Part shown: piece by piece, positions 40,942 through 49,862 of the stretch
Layout: each line of letters begins with the position of its first letter
Position numbering within the stretch: position 1 is the first letter of the stretch
Assembly: GCF_030209355.1 (NCBI RefSeq)
Contig: NZ_JARVSF010000011.1
Coordinates: forward strand, 62,001 to 126,000
DNA length: 64,000 nt
Source of the DNA: Pseudarthrobacter sp. fls2-241-R2A-127
Lineage (GTDB): Bacteria > Actinomycetota > Actinomycetes > Actinomycetales > Micrococcaceae
Reading direction: 5' to 3'
Notes under the pieces: generated by a model
Told to the model about the DNA's origin: nothing
Seen by the model: the letters and a program-made list of their open reading frames with translations, nothing else
Databases searched by the model: none
Position numbers and translations under genes: made by a program

Positions 40942-42774
40942 TCAGTCGCCCAGGAGTTCCGAGGCCTCCAGCCACTCCATTTCCAAGGCGTCTTTTTCGT
41001 CCGTGAGGTTCTTGAGCTGTTTGTTCTGGTCCGCGAGCTTGTCGAAGTCGCCGGCCTCGGTGGTCTTCAGCATCAAGTCGTGAAGCTTCTTTTCCTCTTG
41101 GTCCAGCTTCTTGATCTGCCGCTCGATCCTGTTGAGGGCCTTGCGGGCTTCACGCTTCTCGGCCTCCGAGGGACCAACGCCGGAACCACCGGCGGCCTGC
41201 GCCTGACCGGCGCTGGTGACGGGGTTCCCGCCGCCGGTCACGGTGGAGCCGGCCAGGGCGGCCTCGCGCAGCTCAAGGTACTGGTCCACGCCGCCGGGCA
41301 GGCCGCGGAGCTTCCCGTCGCCCAGGAGGGCCATCTGGTGGTCGGTGACGCGTTCGAGCAGGTAGCGGTCGTGGCTGACCACCACCAGGGTGCCGGGCCA
41401 GCCGTCCAGGACGTCCTCCACGGCGGCGAGGGTGTCGGTGTCGAGGTCGTTGGTGGGCTCGTCAAGCATCAGGACGTTGGGCTCCCCCACCAGCAGCCTC
41501 AGCAGCTGCAGCCGGCGCCGCTCACCGCCGGAGAGGTCTTTCACCGGGGTCCACTGCTTCTGGTTGGTGAAGCCGAGCTGCTCCACCAGCTGGCCCGCGG
41601 TGAATTCCCTGCCGCCCACGTTGAACGAACGCTTCTCCCTCTCAATGACCTCGATGACGCGCAGGTCCGCGACGTCGTCGAGCTCCTTGACCTCCTGGGT
41701 GAGAACCGCGGTGACCACGGTCTTCCCGCGCTTGAGTTTCCCGGCGTCGGGCGTGATCTCGCCGTTGAGCAGCTTCAGGAGGGTGGTCTTGCCGGCCCCG
41801 TTGACGCCCACCAGCCCCAGCCGCTCCCCCGGGGCGAGGCGGAGGGTGATGTTGTCAAAAAGCTTCCGGCCGGCGTCGCCGCCCCGGAAGTTCAGGGAGA
41901 TGTTTTCCAGGTCCAGGACGTCCTTGCCCTGGCGGGCCGTGGCCATTTTGTTCAGCGCCATGGAGTCGCGCGGCTCAGGGACATCGGCGATCAGGGCGTT
42001 GGCGGCCTCGATCCTGAACTTGGGCTTGGCGGTCCGGGCCGGGGCGCCGCGGCGCAGCCATGCCAGTTCCTTCTTGACCAGCTGCTGGCGCTTGCTTTCA
42101 ACCACGGACGCCATCCGGTCGCGCTCGGCACGGGCCAGGACATACGCCGCGTAACCTCCTTCGAAGGGGTCCACGATGCCGTCGTGCACTTCCCAGGTCT
42201 TGTTGCAGACTTCGTCGAGGAACCAGCGGTCGTGGGTGACCACCAGGAAGGCGCCCTGGTTGGCCCTCCAGCGGGTTTTCAGGTGCCGGGCAAGCCAGGC
42301 GACGCCTTCGACGTCGAGGTGGTTGGTGGGTTCGTCGAGCATGATGACGTCGTGGTCCTCGATGAGCAGCTTGGCCAGGGCCACCCGGCGCTTCTGCCCG
42401 CCGGAGAGGGCGTGCACGTTGGCATGCCAGTCGACGTCTGACACCAGGCCGCCCATGATCTCGCGGATTTGCGGGTTGCGTGCCCACTCATAATCCGCCT
42501 GGTCCCCCACGATCGCGGCACCCACGGTCAGGTCGCCGTCGAGCACGTCGCTCTGGTCCAAGTACCCGACATTGACGTCGCCGCGCTTGGTGACCCGGCC
42601 CGAATCCGGTGTGGAGCGCAGGGCCAGCAGCCGCATCAGCGTGGACTTGCCGTCGCCGTTCCGGCCCACCATGCCGATCCGGTCGCCTTCCTCAAGGCCC
42701 AGGGTAATGCCGTCCAGGACGGTGCGGGTCGCGTAGGAGACTGTGAGGTTCTCGCCGCCAAGAAGGTGTGCCAA
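40942..42774 (-). CDS. ABC-F family ATPase (Uup-like)
   Basis: A 610-residue protein with two ABC cassettes and no membrane domain. First cassette: Walker A GRNGDGKST, signature LSGGQKRRVALAKLL, Walker B VIMLDEPTNHLD. Second: GVNGAGKTT, LSGGERRRLQLLRLL, VLMLDEPTNDLD. The linker lies at ~240-310, and the C-terminal ~80 residues are a charged coiled coil as in Uup. ABC-F proteins act on ribosomes or on nucleic-acid branch structures. The first start codon is TTG 42774, with no clear ribosome binding site. It follows ispE, as in many actinobacteria. Confidence 0.93.
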   Translation of the reverse strand: MAHLLGGENLTVSYATRTVLDGITLGLEEGDRIGMVGRNGDGKSTLMRLLALRSTPDSGRVTKRGDVNVGYLDQSDVLDGDLTVGAAIVGDQADYEWARNPQIREIMGGLVSDVDWHANVHALSGGQKRRVALAKLLIEDHDVIMLDEPTNHLDVEGVAWLARHLKTRWRANQGAFLVVTHDRWFLDEVCNKTWEVHDGIVDPFEGGYAAYVLARAERDRMASVVESKRQQLVKKELAWLRRGAPARTAKPKFRIEAANALIADVPEPRDSMALNKMATARQGKDVLDLENISLNFRGGDAGRKLFDNITLRLAPGERLGLVGVNGAGKTTLLKLLNGEITPDAGKLKRGKTVVTAVLTQEVKELDDVADLRVIEVIEREKRSFNVGGREFTAGQLVEQLGFTNQKQWTPVKDLSGGERRRLQLLRLLVGEPNVLMLDEPTNDLDTDTLAAVEDVLDGWPGTLVVVSHDRYLLERVTDHQMALLGDGKLRGLPGGVDQYLELREAALAGSTVTGGGNPVTSAGQAQAAGGSGVGPSEAEKREARKALNRIERQIKKLDQEEKKLHDLMLKTTEAGDFDKLADQNKQLKNLTDEKDALEMEWLEASELLGD

Positions 42775-42808
42775 AAGGAACTGCTTTCTGCTGCCGAACT
42801 AAAAGGGT

Positions 42809-43771
42809 CTAGTGGTGCGTGTCGGAGATGATGCGCGCCCCGGGGACCGGGCCGTGCACGTGGAGGGCTGCCAGGCCCTGGTGCCGAAGGTCCTCGGCCA
42901 GTGCCTCGGCCGCCACGGGATCGTCGGCAAGCAAGGCCACGGTGGGGCCGGAACCGGACACGATTCCGGCGATCGCGCCGTGGGATTCGCCGATGCCCAG
43001 CGTATCGCGCAGGGCCGGGGCCAGGGAGATGGAGGCACGCTGCAGGTCGTTGACCAATACGCGGCTCAGGGATCCGGCGTCGCCGCCGCGCAGGGCCGCC
43101 AGGATATGCGGATCCACGCCGGTGGGTTCGTCCGCCGTGACGCCTTCGGCGTCCCGAAGACTGTCGAGGGTGCGGTACACCTCCGGGGTGGACAAGCCGT
43201 ACTCGGCCAACACCAGCACCCAGTGGGTTTGCGCCTTGGCCAGCGCCGGGGACAGTTTGTCACCCAAACCCAATCCCACGGCGGTGCCGCCGAGCAGCGA
43301 GAACGGAACGTCCGCTCCCAGTTCCGCGGCAAGGTGTGCCAGCTCTTCCCGGGACAGTCCGCTGTTCCAGAGCGCGTCGCAGGCCAGGAGCGTGGCCGCG
43401 GCGTCGGCGGAGCCGCCACCCATGCCACCGGCGACCGGGACGCGCTTGGTGATTTCCAGGTGCACGCCGGTGGCGTGCACGGAGACATCCGCCATGATGG
43501 CGGCCGCCTTGTAGGCCAGGTTGTTGCTGTCCAGGGGGATGTCGACGGCGTCGAGGTCCAGGGTGCTTTCCGGGCTCAGGCTGAGCGTGATCCCGGGAGT
43601 CGCGGTGCTGGTGGCGGCAACTTCCTCGTAGAGGGATACCGCGAGGTACACGCTGGCGACGGAGTGGTAGCCGTCCGGACGCAGCGGCCCCACCGCCAGG
43701 GATACGTTGACCTTGCCCGGAGCTTTGACCCTGACGGTCCTGGCCGCGAAACGGCCCGCTGGGGCATTCAC
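42809..43771 (-). CDS. ispE: 4-diphosphocytidyl-2-C-methyl-D-erythritol kinase
   Basis: A 320-residue GHMP kinase of the MEP isoprenoid pathway. [13 protein letters not shown] marks the start, and the ATP loop is [31 protein letters not shown] and the C-terminal [10 protein letters not shown] complete the family set. GTG 43771 overlaps the rsmA stop (GTGA), and AAGGA lies nine bases upstream inside rsmA, so the two are translationally coupled. That Shine-Dalgarno belongs to a 24-bp tandem duplication. Confidence 0.94.
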   Translation of the reverse strand: MNAPAGRFAARTVRVKAPGKVNVSLAVGPLRPDGYHSVASVYLAVSLYEEVAATSTATPGITLSLSPESTLDLDAVDIPLDSNNLAYKAAAIMADVSVHATGVHLEITKRVPVAGGMGGGSADAAATLLACDALWNSGLSREELAHLAAELGADVPFSLLGGTAVGLGLGDKLSPALAKAQTHWVLVLAEYGLSTPEVYRTLDSLRDAEGVTADEPTGVDPHILAALRGGDAGSLSRVLVNDLQRASISLAPALRDTLGIGESHGAIAGIVSGSGPTVALLADDPVAAEALAEDLRHQGLAALHVHGPVPGARIISDTHH

Positions 43772-44664
43772 GGCCGTGATTCCTTGGCTTCGGCGATCGT
43801 GGATTCCTTGGCTTCGGCGATCCTGGCGAAGGCCTGGATGTCGATGACCTCGCCCCGGGCGGTGGGGTCCACGCCCGCGGCAACCAGGCAGCGTTCGGCT
43901 TCCGGGGCGCCGCCTGCCCAGCCGGCGAGGGCGGCCCGCAGGGTCTTGCGGCGCTGGGCGAACGCGGCGTCCACCACGGCGAACACTTGTTCGCGGGTGG
44001 CAGTGGTGGCCGGCGGTTCGCGGCGGGTAAAGGCCACGAGGCCGGAGTGGATTTTCGGGGCTGGCCAAAAGACGTTCATGCCGATCACGCCGGCCTTGCG
44101 CATCTGGCTGTACCAGGCGGCCTTGACGGACGGTACACCGTAGGTCTTGGATCCCGGCCCGGCGGCCAAGCGGTCCGCTACCTCGTCCTGCACCATCACC
44201 AGTCCGTGCTGCAGGCTGGGGAAATGCTGCAGCAGGTGCAACACCACCGGGACCGCCACGTTGTAGGGCAGGTTGGCCACCAGGGCGGTGGGTTCGACGG
44301 GCAGTTCGGTGACCTTCATGGCGTCGTCGTGTACCAGGTGGAACGCGTTGGCTGCGGCCGGGCGCCATTCCTTGACGGTTTCCGGAAGCTTCGCGGCCAG
44401 GACGGGATCGATTTCGACGGCGACGACGGCCGCCGCTGCGTCGAGCAGCCCCAGGGTCAGGGACCCAAGGCCCGGGCCGACCTCGAGGACGGTCTCGTCC
44501 GGCCCCACTCCGGCGGCAGTGACGATCCGCCTGATGGTGTTGCCGTCGATGACGAAGTTCTGGCCCAGGGTTTTGGTGGGACGGATCCCGATTTCCTCTG
44601 CCAGCCGGCGGATGTCGGAGGCGCCGAACAATGGTGCGGGCACGGCGGGGATCGGTTCAGTCAC
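43768..44664 (-). CDS. rsmA: 16S rRNA dimethyladenosine transferase (KsgA)
   Basis: A 298-residue AdoMet methyltransferase that dimethylates A1518 and A1519 of 16S rRNA late in 30S assembly. [15 protein letters not shown], the AdoMet loop [12 protein letters not shown] and the catalytic NLPYNVAVP are present. The C-terminus ends in an internal repeat (IAEAKEST then IAEAKESRP) produced by a 24-bp duplication. Start is GTG 44664, with AGGA seven bases upstream. It lies between rpfB and ispE, the standard actinobacterial order. Confidence 0.95.
   Translation of the reverse strand: MTEPIPAVPAPLFGASDIRRLAEEIGIRPTKTLGQNFVIDGNTIRRIVTAAGVGPDETVLEVGPGLGSLTLGLLDAAAAVVAVEIDPVLAAKLPETVKEWRPAAANAFHLVHDDAMKVTELPVEPTALVANLPYNVAVPVVLHLLQHFPSLQHGLVMVQDEVADRLAAGPGSKTYGVPSVKAAWYSQMRKAGVIGMNVFWPAPKIHSGLVAFTRREPPATTATREQVFAVVDAAFAQRRKTLRAALAGWAGGAPEAERCLVAAGVDPTARGEVIDIQAFARIAEAKESTIAEAKESRP
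43778..43822. repeat. 24-bp tandem duplication at the rsmA/ispE junction
   Basis: The 21-mer starting GATTCCTTGGCTTCGGCGAT appears at 43778-43798 and again at 43802-43822, spaced by GTG, giving a 24-bp period. It adds eight codons to rsmA and duplicates the AAGGA that serves ispE. Confidence 0.9.
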
Positions 44665-44713
44665 CTAGGTATCCTATCCCGCGCGGCAGCTCCGCCCTGT
44701 CGGCTTAACGGCA

Positions 44714-44745
44714 GTGGCCGGGCCCGGTTGTCCGGGCCCGGCCAC
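44714..44745 (-). terminator. Hairpin after rpfB
   Basis: GTGGCCGGGCCCGG (44714-44727) and its exact complement (44732-44745) form a 14-bp stem with a TTGT loop, between the rpfB stop and the rsmA start. It would end the rpfB transcript before rsmA, although no T-run follows. Confidence 0.75.
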
Positions 44746-44773
44746 GCTGTGGGCGTCGTGCTTGTCCGTTGAA

Positions 44774-45946
44774 TCAGCTGCTGGCTGCCCAGCCGCAACC
44801 CCACGGTGAGAGCCCGCGCTGGGCGTAGACACGGTTGGCGATGTCGATCTGCTGGGCCTTGGTGGCCAGGCTGGCGTTCGGGGCGTACGCGCCGCCGCCG
44901 GCTCCAATCCACGTGCGGATGTCGAACTGGAGGCCGCCGTAGTAGCCGTTGCCGCTGTTGATGCTCCAGTTTCCGGTGGACTCACACTGGGCGATCTTGT
45001 CCCACATGGCTTCGTTCATCATGGCCGGCGCGGCTGCACCGGTGTTGGCGCCTGCGGGTGCTGCAGCGGGGGCGGCTTCGACGGCGGGCTTGGCCTTGGT
45101 GCCCACGGTGACCTTTTCGGTGACCGGCTGGACGGCGACGTTCTCGGAGACGAGGGTGCGCGATGCTTCCCGGCCGTCAACAAGCACCAGCTTGAAGGTG
45201 CGCTCAATCTTCCCGGCCGCCCCAGCCTGGGTCACCTGCTTGTCACCCTTGAGCATGTCGGCGCTCTCGGCGGTGACGGTGTCGAAGGGCACGTCTTCGC
45301 TGGTAACGGCGGTCTGGCTGGTGTCCACCCGGGAGACCTTGATGACCATGTTGTTCACCACATTGGCGTTGGCCGGCTGGGAGGAGCGGTCGTTGGCGCC
45401 GAGGGTGACACCGGAATCCGCAAGGACCTGGCCCACGGTTGCGGCCGTGGTGGTGGCGGTGTTCACCTTGCCGTCGGCGACGATGCTGACGGTCTTGGGT
45501 GTGGAAATGGAGACATATGAACCGGCCAGTGCGAGCGTGGCATCCTTGGGCACGGAGACAGCCGATGCGCTGGCGACACCAAGCTCGGTAACGAGGCCTT
45601 CGACGTCCTGGGCGGTGGTGTTGACCGTCTTTTCGGCCCCGTCAAGGCTGACCTTGACCTCTTTGGCCTGGTTGACGTTGATGACGGTGCCGTTCTGCAC
45701 GGAAGCGTCCAGGGACGGCGATACGCGGTCACCGGGCTTCAGGTCCAGGTTGGCACTCTTGACCACCTGCGCCACTGTTCCACCAAAGGACTGCACGGAC
45801 GAGGCTTTGCCGTCCACGTTGAGCGTGATTGTTTTGTTATTGCCCACGAAAGCCACGAGGCCTGCGACGAGGCCGCAGAGCACCAGAAGTTGGGCGCCAA
45901 CCTTGATATAGCTGAACTTGCCGTCCGTTGTGAAGAACTTGATCAC
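44774..45946 (-). CDS. rpfB: Resuscitation-promoting factor RpfB
   Basis: A 390-residue secreted or membrane-anchored muralytic enzyme. One N-terminal membrane helix (VGAQLLVLCGLVAGLVAFVG) precedes three DUF348 repeats, a G5 domain (FKLVLVDGREASRTLVSENV) and a C-terminal Rpf lysozyme-like domain with the catalytic Glu in AQCESTGNW and closing WGCGWA. An Ala/Pro linker precedes the Rpf domain. I use GTG 45946 (VIKFFTTDGKFSY), the usual N-terminus; the upstream extension has no parallel. It cleaves peptidoglycan to help exit from dormancy. Confidence 0.93.
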   Translation of the reverse strand: MIKFFTTDGKFSYIKVGAQLLVLCGLVAGLVAFVGNNKTITLNVDGKASSVQSFGGTVAQVVKSANLDLKPGDRVSPSLDASVQNGTVINVNQAKEVKVSLDGAEKTVNTTAQDVEGLVTELGVASASAVSVPKDATLALAGSYVSISTPKTVSIVADGKVNTATTTAATVGQVLADSGVTLGANDRSSQPANANVVNNMVIKVSRVDTSQTAVTSEDVPFDTVTAESADMLKGDKQVTQAGAAGKIERTFKLVLVDGREASRTLVSENVAVQPVTEKVTVGTKAKPAVEAAPAAAPAGANTGAAAPAMMNEAMWDKIAQCESTGNWSINSGNGYYGGLQFDIRTWIGAGGGAYAPNASLATKAQQIDIANRVYAQRGLSPWGCGWAASS

Positions 45947-46226
45947 GATTGCCCGTAACTCTAGGTCTATCCGGGCACGGGGAATCGCGCAAAGGAATGC
46001 CCGGAGCAAGCTCAAAAAGAACGTCCGGGCATCGATGCACCGCCACACTCCCCACAGCGGGATGGCCGGACACTGGCGTGCCCGGAGCGGCTGCGGTTGG
46101 AGCGAAATTACCCGTTGGCCTTCCCCGACCCCGGCTAATAGTTGTCCACTGTAACCGTAGCGTTATAAAGCGACCAACATTTTTGCATACCAGGTATGGT
46201 CCTCGATTACGGAACGGGGTGGGATT

Positions 46227-47129
46227 TTAGTCCCAGGATCCGTATGCCCGCACGGTATTTTCGCTGATGGCGTTACACAGGCCGGCGAGGTCGGAGCCTG
46301 TCAATTCTGCCATGGCCCGGACCGTGTACGGGACCATGTAGCTGGCATTTGGCCGCCCCCGGTGCGGATGCGGCGTCAGGAACGGTGCATCCGTTTCCAC
46401 CATGATGAGTTGGCGGTCGGCGACGGCGAGCGCGGCGCGAAGGTTCGCGGCGTTCTTGAAGGTCAGGGTGCCGGCGAAGGACATCCACCAGCCCTCTTCG
46501 TTGCAGGTCCTGGCCAGATTCTCGTCGCCGGAGAAGCAATGGAATACCACCCTGTCCGGTGCACCTTCCTCCCGCAACACCCGCACCACGTCGTCGTGCG
46601 CGTCCCGGTCGTGGATTTGGAGGGTGAGGTCCAGTCGCTTGGCGATGTCAATGTGGCGCCGGAAGGAGTGCTCCTGGTGCCGCAGTCCCTCACCTTCAGT
46701 CCGGTAGAAGTCCAGCCCCGTCTCGCCGATCGCGCGGACCCTCGGATGCGCTGCGAGCCGTTCGATCTCGGCGAGGGCGACCTCCAGTTCTCCCCTGGCG
46801 GCATAGTGCGGAGCATCGTTGGGGTGCAGGGCCACGGCCCCCAGGAGCCGATGGTCCTGGTCCACGGCTTCCACCGTGAACCGCGACGATGCCAGGTCAC
46901 AGCCCACCTGGACCGCCCCCTGGACCCCCACCGCTGCCGCCGCGTCGAGCGCGGCCTTGATCCCCACCGGCGCCGTTCCATCAGGGAAGTCCAGGTGGGT
47001 GTGGTTGTCCATGACCGGTACAGGCAGGGGTTCCGGCGCGGGCGGATACTGCTTGCGCGGCGAAGCTTCCGGGTCCGTGGGGCCAGTGTCAGGGACCCGG
47101 TAGGCGGCGGGAGTCAGCGGATTGCACAT
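46227..47129 (-). CDS. TatD-family metal-dependent DNase
   Basis: A 300-residue TIM-barrel metallohydrolase. Metal ligands are seen in DNHTHLDF near residue 43, IGETGLDFYR, the IHDRDAH segment, FHCFSGD and the late ETDAPFL. The first ~38 residues are a Pro-rich extension absent from shorter TatD proteins. It leads the group tatD-rpfB-rsmA-ispE. The 280 bp between it and rpfB contain no gene or riboswitch that I recognise. Confidence 0.92.
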   Translation of the reverse strand: MCNPLTPAAYRVPDTGPTDPEASPRKQYPPAPEPLPVPVMDNHTHLDFPDGTAPVGIKAALDAAAAVGVQGAVQVGCDLASSRFTVEAVDQDHRLLGAVALHPNDAPHYAARGELEVALAEIERLAAHPRVRAIGETGLDFYRTEGEGLRHQEHSFRRHIDIAKRLDLTLQIHDRDAHDDVVRVLREEGAPDRVVFHCFSGDENLARTCNEEGWWMSFAGTLTFKNAANLRAALAVADRQLIMVETDAPFLTPHPHRGRPNASYMVPYTVRAMAELTGSDLAGLCNAISENTVRAYGSWD

Positions 47130-47292
47130 CCAACCAGCCTAGCGGCCGAAAGCGGGCGCATATTTGCCGGAACTCTCTGTCAGGCACGGCAGTTGTGTTA
47201 GTAATCTGGAACGAACACACGCGCACGCCCACCGACGGGCGAAGGCAGGCTTGCTGTCCCGTCCAGGTGAAACCCGGGCTGAAAGGTTGCCG

Positions 47293-48390
47293 ATGGAACC
47301 CCACCGACGCACTGCCAACAATGGGAGCGCACCGAACCTGAACCTGGCCGGCGTCACGGATGCCGTCAGCCGTCTGAACGGGCACCGGCCCGCCGCCATG
47401 GAGCCGGAGTCCTTCCATTCCGCGGCCCAACGCATCCTCACCACCGTCAACACGGTGATCGACGGGAAGTCGGATGCCGCCAAGCTGGCGCTGACTGTCC
47501 TGCTCGCCCAGGGCCACCTGCTGGTGGAGGATGTGCCCGGCGTCGGAAAGACCCTCCTGGCCAAGACACTCGCCCGGACCATCGACTGCACCGTCAACCG
47601 CATCCAGTTCACCCCGGACCTCTTGCCCTCTGACGTGACCGGGGTTTCCATCTACAACCAGGCCTCCCGGCTCTTTGAATTCCGGCCCGGTGCCGTGTTT
47701 GCGAACATCGTGATCGGCGATGAGATCAACCGCGCCTCTGCCAAGACGCAGTCCGCCCTGCTTGAGTGCATGGAGGAGCACCAGGTGACGGTGGACGGCA
47801 ACACCTACAAGCTTGATGAACCCTTCATGGTGGTGGCCACCCAGAACCCCATCGAGATGGAAGGGACGTACCCCCTGCCTGAGGCACAACGGGACCGCTT
47901 CATGGCCAGGATCTCCATGGGCTATCCGGACAAGGAAGCCGAGATCGAAATGCTTGAGACCCACCAGGCGGTATCGCCGCTGGCCACCGTCAGCCCCGTG
48001 GTGACGGCATCCGACGTGGCGGCCATGACCACCACCGTCCAGCAGGTCTACGTATCCGGGGCCGTGAAGGAATATACGGTGTCCCTGGGCCGCGCCACCC
48101 GGGAAAGCCCCCTGCTCCGGCTGGGGGCCAGCCCCCGTTCCATGCTGCAGCTGCTGCGTGCGGCCAAGGCCACGGCCGCGCTGGACGGACGGGATTTCGT
48201 TGTCCCGGACGACGTCGCAGGGGTAGCCGAGGCCGTGTTGGCGCACCGGATCATTGTCGACCGGAAGGCCGCCGGTGCGGGCGAAACCCCGCACAGCGTC
48301 CTGCAGGGAATCCTCTCCCGCCTGCCCGTTCCGCAAGCGCCCCCGGGGCAGGCACCGCGGCCGGCGGCGGCCGGCGGCAGGAACCGCTAG
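47293..48390 (+). CDS. MoxR-family AAA+ ATPase
   Basis: A 365-residue MoxR ATPase, a chaperone-like protein that usually acts with von Willebrand/DUF58 proteins. Walker A is in VEDVPGVGKTLLAKTLA, Walker B is IVIGDEINRA, and sensor 1 is VVATQNPIEMEG. ATG 47293 follows GAAAGG by six bases; the upstream frame from 47164 has no site. It heads an operon with a DUF58 protein and a transglutaminase membrane protein, a widespread three-gene set of unclear, perhaps envelope-related, role. Confidence 0.93.
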   Translation: MEPHRRTANNGSAPNLNLAGVTDAVSRLNGHRPAAMEPESFHSAAQRILTTVNTVIDGKSDAAKLALTVLLAQGHLLVEDVPGVGKTLLAKTLARTIDCTVNRIQFTPDLLPSDVTGVSIYNQASRLFEFRPGAVFANIVIGDEINRASAKTQSALLECMEEHQVTVDGNTYKLDEPFMVVATQNPIEMEGTYPLPEAQRDRFMARISMGYPDKEAEIEMLETHQAVSPLATVSPVVTASDVAAMTTTVQQVYVSGAVKEYTVSLGRATRESPLLRLGASPRSMLQLLRAAKATAALDGRDFVVPDDVAGVAEAVLAHRIIVDRKAAGAGETPHSVLQGILSRLPVPQAPPGQAPRPAAAGGRNR

Positions 48391-48398
48391 GGCAGACC

Positions 48399-49862
48399 AT
48401 GGCGCTCCTGGACAAGCTTCCCCGGCACCTGTTCACCAGGCGCGGCTGGGGCATGCTTGCCTCCGGGGCGTTCGCACTGGCCGCCGCCCAGGTGATGGGG
48501 CGCCGGGACCTGCTGACACTGGCGCTGCTGCTGCTGGTACTGCCGCTGGTCTCCCTGGCCGGGATCCGGCTGGTGAAACCGAAGTTCCGGGTGTTCCGCG
48601 AGTTCAACCCCTCGCCGGTGGAAACGTCCGCGCCGGCCATCGTCCACCTCGCGGTGGGCCGGACGGGACCGGGAACAGGCCAGGTGACCATGGAGGAGCG
48701 GCTGCCCCCACACTTTGGCCAGGCGCCGGCCTTCCGGTTTCCTTCCCGTTCCGCAGCGGGCGGAACCAGCCGCTACGAATACCACCTGACGTCGGGCTAC
48801 CGCGGCCTGTTCCGGATCGGGCCGGTCACGGCGGAGTTCACCGACCCGTTCGGACTCTCGCTCCATCGCCAGACCATTGACGACGGCGATGTCCTCACCG
48901 TGACGCCGGCCGCCGTCGTGTTGCCAGCCACGGCCCTGGACGGGGCGCGGGGCAACGACGGCGTCACCGCCACCCGCACCCGCGCAAATCCGAGCGATGA
49001 CGACGTCATGACCCGCGAATACCGGCACGGTGACCCCATGCGCCGGGTCCACTGGGCCGCCACCGCGAGGCACGGGGAACTGATGGTCCGCCAGGAGGAA
49101 TCCGTCACCACGCCGGAAGCCACCATCATCCTGGACCATCGTTCCGGCGCGTTTGGCGGCCACTCCGCGACAACGATGCCCGGGCTGCCCGGACGAAACG
49201 GGCACGGACTGGCCACCAGCGAAACCTTTGAATGGTCGGTGATCGCCGCCATGTCCGTCAGCGCCCACCTGGCGGAACGCAATTACAGCCTCCGCATCCT
49301 CGACGCGGGCGGCAACCCGGCCTTCCTGCACTCACCGTCGTCCCCCGAGCCCGGGGCCGAAGAGTTCAGCGGCACCTCCGGGTTGCAGTCCATAGCCGAG
49401 AGCCTCGCAGCGATCCACCTGTCCGGACCGTCCCACCCGCGGCGGGACACTCCGGCCCGGGACGCCCAGGGCCGGAACAGGCGGCACCGGGCCGCCGGCG
49501 GAGGGAGGACCCCGGCCGCCGAGCAGGAGCCGTCGGCCTTCGACGACCAGCTGATGGACAAGCTGGCCGCACACCGAATGCGCGGACCGTTGATCGCCGT
49601 GCTGGGAAGGATCAGTGCCGAGGAGGCGAGGGCGCTGGCTCCGGCTGCAGCGTACGGCACCAACGCATACGCCCTCCTGGCCGTCGAGAAGCCGGCCGAT
49701 TTCCACGGCGTGCTGGACATACTCCGGACGAACGGCTGGCGCGCTGCCGCAGTGACGCCGCACGCCGGGCTTGCGGCAATATGGGGGCAGATCGACGAGG
49801 ACCCTGCCGTGCCCGTGGCACCGGCGTCAGAAGTCCGCCGCGGAGCAGGAGTAGCCACATGA
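48399..49862 (+). CDS. DUF58 domain protein
   Basis: A 487-residue protein. Two N-terminal hydrophobic segments (about residues 15-55) anchor it in the membrane. The DUF58 core is in DDVMTREYRHGDPMRRVHWA followed by ATARHGELMVRQEE, a modified von Willebrand-A-like region. A Pro/Arg-rich linker follows, and the C-terminal ~100 residues are alpha/beta. It starts eight bases after the MoxR stop and overlaps the next gene by ATGA, so all three are coupled. It is the expected partner of the MoxR ATPase. Confidence 0.9.
   Translation: MALLDKLPRHLFTRRGWGMLASGAFALAAAQVMGRRDLLTLALLLLVLPLVSLAGIRLVKPKFRVFREFNPSPVETSAPAIVHLAVGRTGPGTGQVTMEERLPPHFGQAPAFRFPSRSAAGGTSRYEYHLTSGYRGLFRIGPVTAEFTDPFGLSLHRQTIDDGDVLTVTPAAVVLPATALDGARGNDGVTATRTRANPSDDDVMTREYRHGDPMRRVHWAATARHGELMVRQEESVTTPEATIILDHRSGAFGGHSATTMPGLPGRNGHGLATSETFEWSVIAAMSVSAHLAERNYSLRILDAGGNPAFLHSPSSPEPGAEEFSGTSGLQSIAESLAAIHLSGPSHPRRDTPARDAQGRNRRHRAAGGGRTPAAEQEPSAFDDQLMDKLAAHRMRGPLIAVLGRISAEEARALAPAAAYGTNAYALLAVEKPADFHGVLDILRTNGWRAAAVTPHAGLAAIWGQIDEDPAVPVAPASEVRRGAGVAT

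Noticed and set aside
45947..46226. c-di-AMP (ydaO-type) riboswitch before rpfB
   Set aside because: Actinobacterial rpfB genes often have one, but the conserved end of the motif (a CCGnCAGCTAACC-like stretch) is not present here.
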